The notes beneath the pieces were generated by a model. It did not search any database, had not been told where the DNA came from, and saw nothing but the letters and a program-made list of their open reading frames with translations. Shown here in pieces: positions 58,079 to 64,000 of a stretch of DNA of 64,000 bases. Within the stretch, counting starts at the first letter, position 1. Every line of letters begins with the position of its first letter. This DNA comes from Rhizobiaceae bacterium (GTDB lineage: Bacteria > Pseudomonadota > Alphaproteobacteria > Rhizobiales > Rhizobiaceae): the NCBI GenBank assembly GCA_023953905.1, contig JAMLJA010000005.1:248001-312000 (forward strand), in the 5' to 3' direction. A program made the translations under genes and the position numbers.

Positions 58079-59035
58079 TCAGGCCAGCTTGTTGAGCTGC
58101 TTTTCGCGCGCAGCACGTAGCCGTGCGAAATCGTCGCCCGCGTGATGTGACGAGCGCGTCAGCGGACTGGACGCCACCATCAGAAATCCCTTGGTGTAGG
58201 CAACCGTCTCAAACGACTTGAACTCGTCGGGCGTCACGAACTTGATGACCGCATGATGCTTGCGGGAGGGCGCGAGGTACTGGCCGATGGTGATGAAGTC
58301 GACATTGGCGGTGCGGAGATCGTCCATAAGCTGCAACACTTCGTTCCGCTCCTCGCCAAGTCCGACCATGATTCCCGACTTGGTGAAGATTGTCGGATCC
58401 AGTTCCTTGACGCGCTGCAACAGGCGAATCGAATGGAAATAACGGGCTCCAGGCCGAACCTTCAGATATTTCGAAGGGACAGTTTCCAGATTGTGGTTGA
58501 ACACATCGGGCTTCGCCGCCACGACCACCTCCAGCGCTCCTTCCTTTCGCAGGAAATCCGGCGTTAGAATCTCGATTGTGGTTCCGGGCGCCAGACGGCG
58601 AATCGCATGGATCACGTCTGCAAAATGTTGAGCGCCGCCATCATCCAGATCATCCCGATCCACGGATGTAATGACGACATGGTTGAGACCCATTTTGGCT
58701 ACAGCCTCGCCGACGCTTTCGGGCTCGTTGGGATCGAGCGCTGTGGGAATTCCCGTCGAGACATTGCAGAACGCACAGGCGCGGGTGCAGATCTCCCCCA
58801 TGATCATGAACGTGGCGTGCTTCTTGTCCCAGCACTCGCCGATGTTCGGGCAACCCGCCTCCTCGCAAACCGTGACGAGATTGTGTGATTTCACAATCTC
58901 ACGCGTCTCCGCATATCCCTTCGAAACGGGAGCACGAACGCGTATCCAGTCTGGCTTTCGCAGCACTTCCTGATCTGGACGATGCGCCTTCTCGGGATGC
59001 CGGTGGCGGACAACGGTGTCGAGAACAGTAACCAT
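58079..59035 (-). CDS. lipA: Lipoyl synthase
   Basis: 318 residues. The auxiliary cluster motif [13 protein letters not shown] near residue 55 and the radical-SAM motif [10 protein letters not shown] near 83 are intact, with the conserved C-terminal serine in [11 protein letters not shown]. It inserts two sulphurs into octanoyl groups on lipoyl domains, such as the E2 encoded at 62299. Located in the same orientation downstream of lpdA and glsB, with coq10-like following. Confidence 0.97.
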   Translation of the reverse strand: MVTVLDTVVRHRHPEKAHRPDQEVLRKPDWIRVRAPVSKGYAETREIVKSHNLVTVCEEAGCPNIGECWDKKHATFMIMGEICTRACAFCNVSTGIPTALDPNEPESVGEAVAKMGLNHVVITSVDRDDLDDGGAQHFADVIHAIRRLAPGTTIEILTPDFLRKEGALEVVVAAKPDVFNHNLETVPSKYLKVRPGARYFHSIRLLQRVKELDPTIFTKSGIMVGLGEERNEVLQLMDDLRTANVDFITIGQYLAPSRKHHAVIKFVTPDEFKSFETVAYTKGFLMVASSPLTRSSHHAGDDFARLRAAREKQLNKLA

Positions 59036-59134
59036 TGAGGCTATTCGCCTTTCAAATCGATCAATTCACTTCATGGCCGCTGAGACTGAGCGCGGCCTGG
59101 AACGCCTGTGATGTAGTATTTTTGATCGACAAGC

Positions 59135-59168
59135 GAAAGGCCGCCCCGGCAATACTGGACGGCCTTTC
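59135..59168. terminator. Stem-loop between glsB and lipA, terminator-like without a T tract
   Basis: GAAAGGCCG (59135-59143) pairs perfectly with CGGCCTTTC (59160-59168), with partial pairing inside the 16-base interval. Neither strand has a T run directly after it. It may attenuate the pdh/glsB transcript before lipA, or be an RNA-processing site. Confidence 0.4.
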
Positions 59169-59191
59169 AAGCATGACAGCCTTGCGCGTCT

Positions 59192-59446
59192 TTACCTGCG
59201 AACAAGTCTTGCAACGAATATGAGAAGGCAAGCACCCACAAACCCGGCAATCAGATAGGCAAACCATCCACCGCCCAAGGAAATGCCAAGCGCTGCCAAG
59301 ATTGCGTTCAGCACTATAGCGCCGACAATTCCAAGAATGATGTTCATCAAGAGCCCGATATTGCTCTTCATGAACATTTCTGCCAACCAACCGGCCAAAC
59401 CACCGATAATAATGGCCGCGATCCAGCCCACTCCGTTCACATCCAT
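59192..59446 (-). CDS. GlsB/YeaQ/YmgE family stress membrane protein
   Basis: 84 residues, three membrane helices (about 7-24, 31-50 and 58-79), with the family pattern IIGGLAGWLAEMFMKSN and ILGIVGAIVLNAILAALG and basic C-terminus (RLVRR). It is a small inner-membrane protein of the transglycosylase-associated (Tgl-like) group; function unknown, often stress-induced. An EcfG-type promoter lies directly upstream, between it and lpdA, so it can be transcribed separately from the pdh cluster. Confidence 0.88.
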   Translation of the reverse strand: MDVNGVGWIAAIIIGGLAGWLAEMFMKSNIGLLMNIILGIVGAIVLNAILAALGISLGGGWFAYLIAGFVGACLLIFVARLVRR

Positions 59447-59485
59447 AATGCGAGTCCCTCATCCGTGTTGAATTCACGGCAAAGA

Positions 59486-59511
59486 AACGCGGATGCCGGG
59501 CTTCTGGTTCC
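59486..59511 (-). promoter_or_regulatory. EcfG-type general stress promoter of glsB
   Basis: On the minus strand GGAAC (59511-59507) and CGTT (59489-59486) are separated by 17 bases, within the EcfG consensus. The predicted start is about 25-35 bases before the glsB ATG at 59446. The element begins 7 bases past the lpdA stop. Confidence 0.7.
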
Positions 59512-59517
59512 ATCGCC

Positions 59518-60963
59518 TCACGCGTTGAGAACGCGTCCATAGGCGTCCAGTACACTCTCTTTCATCGTTTCCGAAATAGTGGGATGCGGGAAGATCGTAT
59601 GCATCAGCTCTTCCTCCGTCGTTTCCAGGTTCATCGCGACAACGAACCCCTGGATAAGCTCGGTCACCTCGGCCCCAACCATGTGGGCTCCGAGAAGCTC
59701 TCCGGTCTTCTTGTCGAACACCGTCTTGACCATGCCCTGATCCTCGCCCAAGGCTATTGCCTTGCCGTTGCCGACAAAGGGAAAACGACCGACACGCACA
59801 TCGCGCCCGGCTTCCTTCGCCTTGGCTTCTGTCAGCCCGACCGAAGTCACCTGCGGGTGACAATAGGTGCAGCCGGGGATCTTCTGCCTGTCCATTGGAT
59901 GCACATTGGGCAGACCCGCAATCTTTTCGATACAGATGACGCCCTCATGCTCGGCCTTATGGGCCAGCATGGGAGCGCCGGCGACATCGCCAATCGCATA
60001 AATGCCCGGCACGTTCGTCTTGCCATAGCCGTCGATGGCAATGAAGCCGCGATCCGTCTTCACGCCGACAGCCTCAAGGCCGATGTTCTCGATATTCGCC
60101 TGAACGCCAACGGCCGAGATCATGCGATCCGCACTGATCTTCTCGACCTTGCCATCCTTCGTCTCGACATGCGCCGTGACGGAATTGGCGCTCTTTTCGA
60201 CCTTGGTCACCTTCGCTTCGAGCATAATCTTCATGCCCTGCTTCTCAAACTGCTTGTGCGCGAGTTTTGCAATCTCCGCGTCTTCCACCGGCATCACCTG
60301 CTTCATGACCTCGACCACGGTCACGTCCACGCCCATGGTGCGGTAGAAGCTGGCAAATTCTATTCCGATGGCGCCCGAGCCGACCACGAGCAGGGACTTC
60401 GGCATTTCCTCGGGCTTCATCGCCTCGAAATAAGTCCAGATCAGCTTGCCATCGGGCTCCATGCCCGGCAGCGCACGCGGTCGCGCGCCTGTCGCGACGA
60501 TGATGTGCTTTGCCTTGTACGTGCCCTCGCCCAACGTGTTCTTGGGTATGGGGCCGACCGGCTCGACGGGCTTCTTGCTGGTCTTCGACACGACGACTTC
60601 GCCGGGCTTGGTGATCTTTGCCTCGCCCCAGATGATGTCGACCTTGTTCTTCTTGAACAGAAAGCCGACCCCGTTGTTCATGCGCTGGGCAATGCCGCGA
60701 GAGCGCGCGACAATCGCCTTCAGATCGGGGGAGACTGCGCCTTCGATCTTCACACCATAATCGCCCGGATGCTTCGCATAGTGAAAAATCTCTGCGGAAC
60801 GAAGCAGCGCCTTGGTCGGGATACAGCCCCAGTTCGAGCAGATGCCTGCAAGATGTTCGCGCTCGACCACTGCCACCTTCAGACCCAACTGCGATGCACG
60901 GATCGCAGCGATGTACCCGCCAGGTCCGGAACCGATGATGATCACGTCATAGGATTCAGCCAC
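59518..60963 (-). CDS. lpdA: Dihydrolipoyl dehydrogenase (E3)
   Basis: 481 residues. FAD motif IIIGSGPGGYIAAIRASQLG, redox-active disulphide in GICSNWGCIPTKALL (note the SNWGCIP spacing CX4C), NAD motif VVGSGAIGIEFASFYRTMG and C-terminal base region HTIFPHPTISET with the His-Glu pair. It re-oxidises the lipoyl arms of 2-oxoacid dehydrogenases. Start is GTG at 60963 with AGGAG 7 bases upstream. Linkage to pdhC suggests the pyruvate complex. Confidence 0.95.
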   Translation of the reverse strand: MAESYDVIIIGSGPGGYIAAIRASQLGLKVAVVEREHLAGICSNWGCIPTKALLRSAEIFHYAKHPGDYGVKIEGAVSPDLKAIVARSRGIAQRMNNGVGFLFKKNKVDIIWGEAKITKPGEVVVSKTSKKPVEPVGPIPKNTLGEGTYKAKHIIVATGARPRALPGMEPDGKLIWTYFEAMKPEEMPKSLLVVGSGAIGIEFASFYRTMGVDVTVVEVMKQVMPVEDAEIAKLAHKQFEKQGMKIMLEAKVTKVEKSANSVTAHVETKDGKVEKISADRMISAVGVQANIENIGLEAVGVKTDRGFIAIDGYGKTNVPGIYAIGDVAGAPMLAHKAEHEGVICIEKIAGLPNVHPMDRQKIPGCTYCHPQVTSVGLTEAKAKEAGRDVRVGRFPFVGNGKAIALGEDQGMVKTVFDKKTGELLGAHMVGAEVTELIQGFVVAMNLETTEEELMHTIFPHPTISETMKESVLDAYGRVLNA

Positions 60964-60980
60964 AAAAGGCTCCTTTCAGA

Positions 60981-61619
60981 TCAGATTCCAAGGGTCTGCT
61001 TGACCAGCGGGACAAGTGCCTTGCCGATCGCGCGCGTATTCTCCGCATCCAGATGAACACCATCCACCGGCGTTGTTGTGGCGACGGTGCCCGCGTCGAA
61101 GAATCCGACACCAAGTTGCTGGGCATACTGGGCATATGCCTTGGCGAGATTGGTCGACGACACATTCGCGCCCTCGAAATACTCTGAGAATTCGACATTG
61201 TCGGTTCGCGACACCGCGGGTGGCGATACGATGATTATTTTCGGGACCGGAGCATTGAAGAAATAGGCGTGGCCGCGAACAATATTGATCAGCCGCGCCA
61301 TTCCGTTCGCCGCAACATAGGCGCGCCCATGAATCCAGGGTTTCATGTCGTTTGCGCCGAGCATGATGATCACGAGATCCAGCGGAGAATGCGTTGCAAG
61401 ACTTGTCGGCAAGGTGCGCGCGCCGTTGCGATCCTCAGCGACCAACTGATCATCGAACGCAGTTGTGCGCCCGTTCAGACCATCCTCAATGACATGGACC
61501 GCGTTCCCGATTTCCGCCTGAAGCACGTTCGGCCAGCGAACTTCAAACGGATGGCGCGACAGCGCTTCCGCATTGTAACCCCAGGTCAGGGAGTCGCCGT
61601 AACACAGTATATTTTTCAC
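60981..61619 (-). CDS. SGNH/GDSL hydrolase (arylesterase-like)
   Basis: 212 residues from GTG at 61619; GGGAGG lies 7 bases upstream, so the longer frame is rejected. SGNH blocks: catalytic serine in ILCYGDSLTWGYN, block II Gly in EDGLNGRTT, block III Asn in IIMLGANDMK, and the Asp/His pair in DGVHLDAENTRAIG. No signal peptide. Such esterases act on acyl or aryl esters. It is placed 17 bases before lpdA, inside the pyruvate dehydrogenase cluster, an arrangement seen in other Rhizobiales. Confidence 0.9.
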   Translation of the reverse strand: MKNILCYGDSLTWGYNAEALSRHPFEVRWPNVLQAEIGNAVHVIEDGLNGRTTAFDDQLVAEDRNGARTLPTSLATHSPLDLVIIMLGANDMKPWIHGRAYVAANGMARLINIVRGHAYFFNAPVPKIIIVSPPAVSRTDNVEFSEYFEGANVSSTNLAKAYAQYAQQLGVGFFDAGTVATTTPVDGVHLDAENTRAIGKALVPLVKQTLGI

Positions 61620-61728
61620 GTAATCCACCTCCCAACACTCGGCCACATGCACCGCTCCGTCGAAGATGCATCAGGACCTCAACTCTACCGGCCTGTCAGT
61701 GCGTTCGCTCCGGCCAGAGCCCATGCAG

Positions 61729-62271
61729 TCACGCCTTGCGCAGGCCAAGCGCGATCATCAGCAGGAATATGCCGTTCGACAGAAGCTCGATCGCCAGCAA
61801 AACTCCTAGTATCGCCGTTGCAGACCAAGGGTAATCTGCAAGGATCATCACACCGAGCAACACAGAGATGACGCCGGAAAGAGCAGCAAAGCCCCATCCC
61901 GCGACAGGACGCAACGAAAGTCCGTACATGATCTTAACGGCACCCAGCACCAGAAACAGAATGGCGACGAGCAGGGTCAACGACAGAGCCCCTGACACCG
62001 GGTTGAACAGGAGGGATACGCCCACGGCAACAGTCAGAACACCCAGAAGCAATGACCAGAGAAATCCCGGCCAGTCCCTAACCCGGAACGCATGAATGAT
62101 CTGGATCAATCCGAACAGAAGAAAGGTCCACCCAGCCAGGAAAACGGCTGCGAGAGTCGCGGCGAAAGGATTGATCAGTGCCAGAATACCGCCGATCAGC
62201 GAAATCGCGCCAAGGATGGCGAGCCAGATCCAAGATGCTTTCAGCCGTTCAATCTGCGTACCAGTAGCCAT
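61729..62271 (-). CDS. HdeD family membrane protein (DUF308)
   Basis: 180 residues from ATG at 62271 with GGAGG 7 bases upstream. Six membrane helices in three tandem DUF308 pairs (such as LAILGAISLIGGILALINPF and FAALSGVISVLLGVMILADY). HdeD protects E. coli against acid at high cell density; the mechanism is unknown. The gene starts 27 bases after the pdhC stop and lies between pdhC and the SGNH hydrolase, so it is probably co-transcribed with central metabolic genes. Confidence 0.87.
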   Translation of the reverse strand: MATGTQIERLKASWIWLAILGAISLIGGILALINPFAATLAAVFLAGWTFLLFGLIQIIHAFRVRDWPGFLWSLLLGVLTVAVGVSLLFNPVSGALSLTLLVAILFLVLGAVKIMYGLSLRPVAGWGFAALSGVISVLLGVMILADYPWSATAILGVLLAIELLSNGIFLLMIALGLRKA

Positions 62272-62298
62272 CACAACCCCTCCTTGAACCGTTAAAGC

Positions 62299-63681
62299 TC
62301 AGACAAGCATTCCCAACGGGTTCTCGACATGCCGCTTAAAGGCGGAAAGCAGTTCGGCACCGAGAGCGCCATCGACCGCACGGTGATCCGTTGACAAGGT
62401 GACCGACATGATTGTGGCAACCTTGATTTCACCGTTCTTGACAACCGCGCGCTGCTCGCCGGCACCGACCGCCAGGATGGTGGCGTGAGGAGGATTGATG
62501 ACGGCCGCGAAATCCTTGATCCCGAACATGCCGAGATTGGAAACAGCCGTTGTGCCGCCCTGATATTCCTCCGGCTTCAACTTGCGATTGCGGGCGCGCA
62601 CCGCCAGATCCTTCATCTCATTCGAGATAACCGAGAGCGTCTTCTCATCAGCCTTGCGCACAATAGGTGTGATGAGGCCGCCTGGGATGGACACAGCCAC
62701 GCCAACATCTGCATGCTTGTGCTGAACCATATTGGCGTCAGTCCAGGAAACATTGGCGGAAGGCACATCCCTGAGTGCCAATGCCATTGCTTTTATGACA
62801 AGATCATTGACCGAAAGCTTGTAGATCGGTTCCTCGCCCTTGTCGGTCTTCTTCATCGGCGCCGCGTCGTTCAGTTCGTTGCGGAGCTTCAGCAGCGGAT
62901 CGATATCGCAATCAAGCGTCAGATAGAAATGCGGAATGGTGCTCTTTGCCTCGACCAGACGGCGGGCAATCGTCTTGCGCATACCATCATGCGGGATGAG
63001 TTCGTATGAACCTTCCTCGAAGAGCTTCAGGACAGCGTCGTCCGACATTGCCTTTGGCGAGGCGGGTGCCGATGCGGAAGCTACGGCAGGTGCCGCGGAT
63101 GCCTTGGCGCCACCGCCAGCTGCTGCGGCCTCGACATCGGCCCTGACCACGCGACCATGCGGGCCCGAGCCTTTGAGGGCCGCAACGTCGACGCCTGTTT
63201 CCTTGGCTATGCGGCGCGCCAAAGGAGACGCGAAGACACGCTTGCCATCTTTTTCGGCGGGCTCTGAAGGCTTTGCGGGAGCGGATTCAGTCGTTGACGA
63301 AGCTGAAGCCTGTTCAGCGGCATGCGGCTGCGGCTTGCTCGGCGCCTCCTCCGACTTGGCGGGTGCGGGCTCGCTCTTGGAAGATTTTGACGAAGGCTGC
63401 GCGCCATCACCGCCCTTTGCAGCTTCCTTGGCATCTTCGCCCTCGGCAGCAAGGATGGCGATCAGTGCATTGACCTTCACCCCCTCGGTTCCCGCAGGCA
63501 CGACGATCTTTGCGACGGTACCCTCGTCAACCGCCTCCACTTCCATCGTCGCCTTGTCGGTCTCGATTTCCGCGATCACGTCTCCGGGCGAAACCGTATC
63601 GCCCTCCTTCACGAGCCACTTGGCGAGATTGCCCTCTTCCATAGTGGGCGAAAGCGCCGGCATGGTGATGTTGATCGGCAT
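62299..63681 (-). CDS. pdhC: Pyruvate dehydrogenase E2, dihydrolipoyllysine acetyltransferase
   Basis: 460 residues. One lipoyl domain at the N-terminus with the lipoylated lysine in [11 protein letters not shown] near residue 43, an Ala/Pro/Ser/Glu-rich linker (about 90-145), an E1/E3-binding domain ([21 protein letters not shown]) and the acetyltransferase core with the catalytic His/Asp at the C-terminus ([13 protein letters not shown]). PdhC is supported over OdhB by the N-terminal [20 protein letters not shown] and linkage to pdhB. The ATG lies 2 bases after the stop of a 46-codon ORF. Confidence 0.95.
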   Translation of the reverse strand: MPINITMPALSPTMEEGNLAKWLVKEGDTVSPGDVIAEIETDKATMEVEAVDEGTVAKIVVPAGTEGVKVNALIAILAAEGEDAKEAAKGGDGAQPSSKSSKSEPAPAKSEEAPSKPQPHAAEQASASSTTESAPAKPSEPAEKDGKRVFASPLARRIAKETGVDVAALKGSGPHGRVVRADVEAAAAGGGAKASAAPAVASASAPASPKAMSDDAVLKLFEEGSYELIPHDGMRKTIARRLVEAKSTIPHFYLTLDCDIDPLLKLRNELNDAAPMKKTDKGEEPIYKLSVNDLVIKAMALALRDVPSANVSWTDANMVQHKHADVGVAVSIPGGLITPIVRKADEKTLSVISNEMKDLAVRARNRKLKPEEYQGGTTAVSNLGMFGIKDFAAVINPPHATILAVGAGEQRAVVKNGEIKVATIMSVTLSTDHRAVDGALGAELLSAFKRHVENPLGMLV

Positions 63682-63683
63682 TG

Positions 63684-63824
63684 CTATTTGTCTCCCACAA
63701 AACGGCGCAGCGCATAATTATCAGGAAGGGATTGATGTCCGGCCCCGGCGATCACCGCCCAAGGCTTTCCGTTTTGAAAGAAACGGCAGCCTTGCGCCAG
63801 AGCTGAGACCCGACCTCCGAACAT
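63684..63824 (-). CDS. Small ORF between pdhB and pdhC, 46 residues
   Basis: An intact 47-codon frame with ATG at 63824 preceded by a near-perfect GAGGAGGCGGGA site and a TAG stop 2 bases before the pdhC ATG. It fills the whole pdhB-pdhC gap. The peptide starts [19 protein letters not shown], contains [15 protein letters not shown] and ends RRFVGDK; basic, one cysteine, no membrane helix. I do not recognise it. It may be a real small protein or a leader whose translation carries ribosomes to pdhC. Confidence 0.5.
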   Translation of the reverse strand: MFGGRVSALAQGCRFFQNGKPWAVIAGAGHQSLPDNYALRRFVGDK

Positions 63825-63834
63825 TCCCGCCTCC

Positions 63835-64000
63835 TCAGCGGTACGTCACGGCTTTCACTGCTTCAACCACTTCACCGACATTCGGCAGCGCGAGCTTTTC
63901 TAGATTCGCCGCGTAAGGCATCGGCACATCCTTGCCCGCGATGGTAATCACTGGCGCGTCCAGATAGTCGAATGCGCGTTGCGACACCTGGTTGGCAATG
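63835..64000 (-). CDS. pdhB: Pyruvate dehydrogenase E1 beta subunit (C-terminal end only)
   Basis: 54 codons plus stop at the right edge of the window. The sequence ([33 protein letters not shown] and the end [11 protein letters not shown]) is the conserved C-terminal region of the transketolase-C domain of PdhB. It forms the thiamine-diphosphate E1 with PdhA, expected beyond the window. Followed by the 46-codon ORF after 10 bases. Confidence 0.93.
   Translation of the reverse strand, partial: IANQVSQRAFDYLDAPVITIAGKDVPMPYAANLEKLALPNVGEVVEAVKAVTYR

Noticed and set aside
59584..61056. 490-codon frame antisense to lpdA
   Set aside because: Overlaps a fully conserved dihydrolipoyl dehydrogenase; the antisense product is rich in His, Arg, Asp and Leu with no recognisable motif, as expected of a GC-rich shadow.
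62287..62313. EcfG-like promoter for hdeD (GGAAT-N17-CGGTT on the minus strand)
   Set aside because: One mismatch in the -35 and an extra base in the -10, and the element would overlap the 3' end of pdhC; too weak compared with the three full matches.
62936..63916. 326-codon frame antisense to pdhC and the end of pdhB
   Set aside because: Alanine- and serine-rich image of the E2 linker; conflicts with two conserved genes on the other strand.

Overview
This window is a gene-dense chromosomal stretch from an alphaproteobacterium of the order Hyphomicrobiales (Rhizobiales), most like the Phyllobacteriaceae/Mesorhizobium-Brucella side. The evidence is gene content and order: dusB-ntrB-ntrC-ntrY-ntrX-trkA-dat-hfq-hflX in one run, a glnII/gstI divergent pair, a phosphatidylcholine synthase, a fused ispDF, a pdhB-pdhC-lpdA-lipA block, and a giant coiled-coil growth-pole-ring type protein. 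I see no rRNA, tRNA, insertion sequence, prophage, CRISPR array or replication origin.

Layout. 1-3.3 kb: tamB (cut by the window edge) and tamA, outer-membrane protein assembly. 3.4-3.6 kb: a probable stress-regulated small RNA with its own EcfG-type promoter, C-rich loop and terminator. 3.7-7.1 kb: a TerC-family membrane protein, rimO and a Gfo/Idh/MocA dehydrogenase. 7.2-11.2 kb: a sugar-type ABC importer with two near-duplicate binding proteins. 11.4-16.1 kb: a BMP/Nup-type nucleoside ABC importer. 16.2-19.5 kb: a DUF2182-DUF1326-pcs-quinone reductase operon. 19.6-25.5 kb: a UbiH-like hydroxylase, AEC transporter, hspQ, a stress-promoter unit with a 24-residue membrane peptide, a transglutaminase-like protein and an outer-membrane barrel. 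25.7-27.4 kb: glnII with a sigma-54 promoter and the divergent translation inhibitor gstI. 27.5-29.4 kb: an FNR-ferredoxin pair and an Hpt protein. 29.6-37.1 kb: a 2,486-residue growth-pole-ring candidate. 37.2-41.3 kb: an Mla/MCE-type lipid transporter. 41.3-44.3 kb: dgcA-like epimerase, mntR, a DUF305 protein and mazG. 44.3-55.8 kb: the hflX/hfq/dat/trkA/ntr/dusB run. 55.9-57.6 kb: ispDF and cinA-type amidase. 57.6-64 kb: coq10-like, lipA, glsB, lpdA, SGNH hydrolase, hdeD, pdhC, a 46-codon ORF and the end of pdhB.

How the parts connect. Nitrogen control is concentrated here: NtrBC and NtrYX are encoded in one run, and a target with a recognisable sigma-54 promoter (glnII) lies in the same window with its translational inhibitor. 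General stress is the second theme: three matches to the alphaproteobacterial EcfG consensus (GGAAC-N16/17-CGTT) precede the small RNA, the 24-residue membrane peptide and the GlsB protein. Envelope biogenesis is the third: TamAB, phosphatidylcholine synthesis, an MCE lipid transporter and the polar-growth scaffold.

The strongest leads are the GsrN-like small RNA, the repeat architecture of the giant polar protein, the unannotated 46-codon ORF coupled to pdhC, the DUF2182/DUF1326 operon and the duplicated binding proteins. Product names come from reading translated sequence and recalling families; no database search was run.
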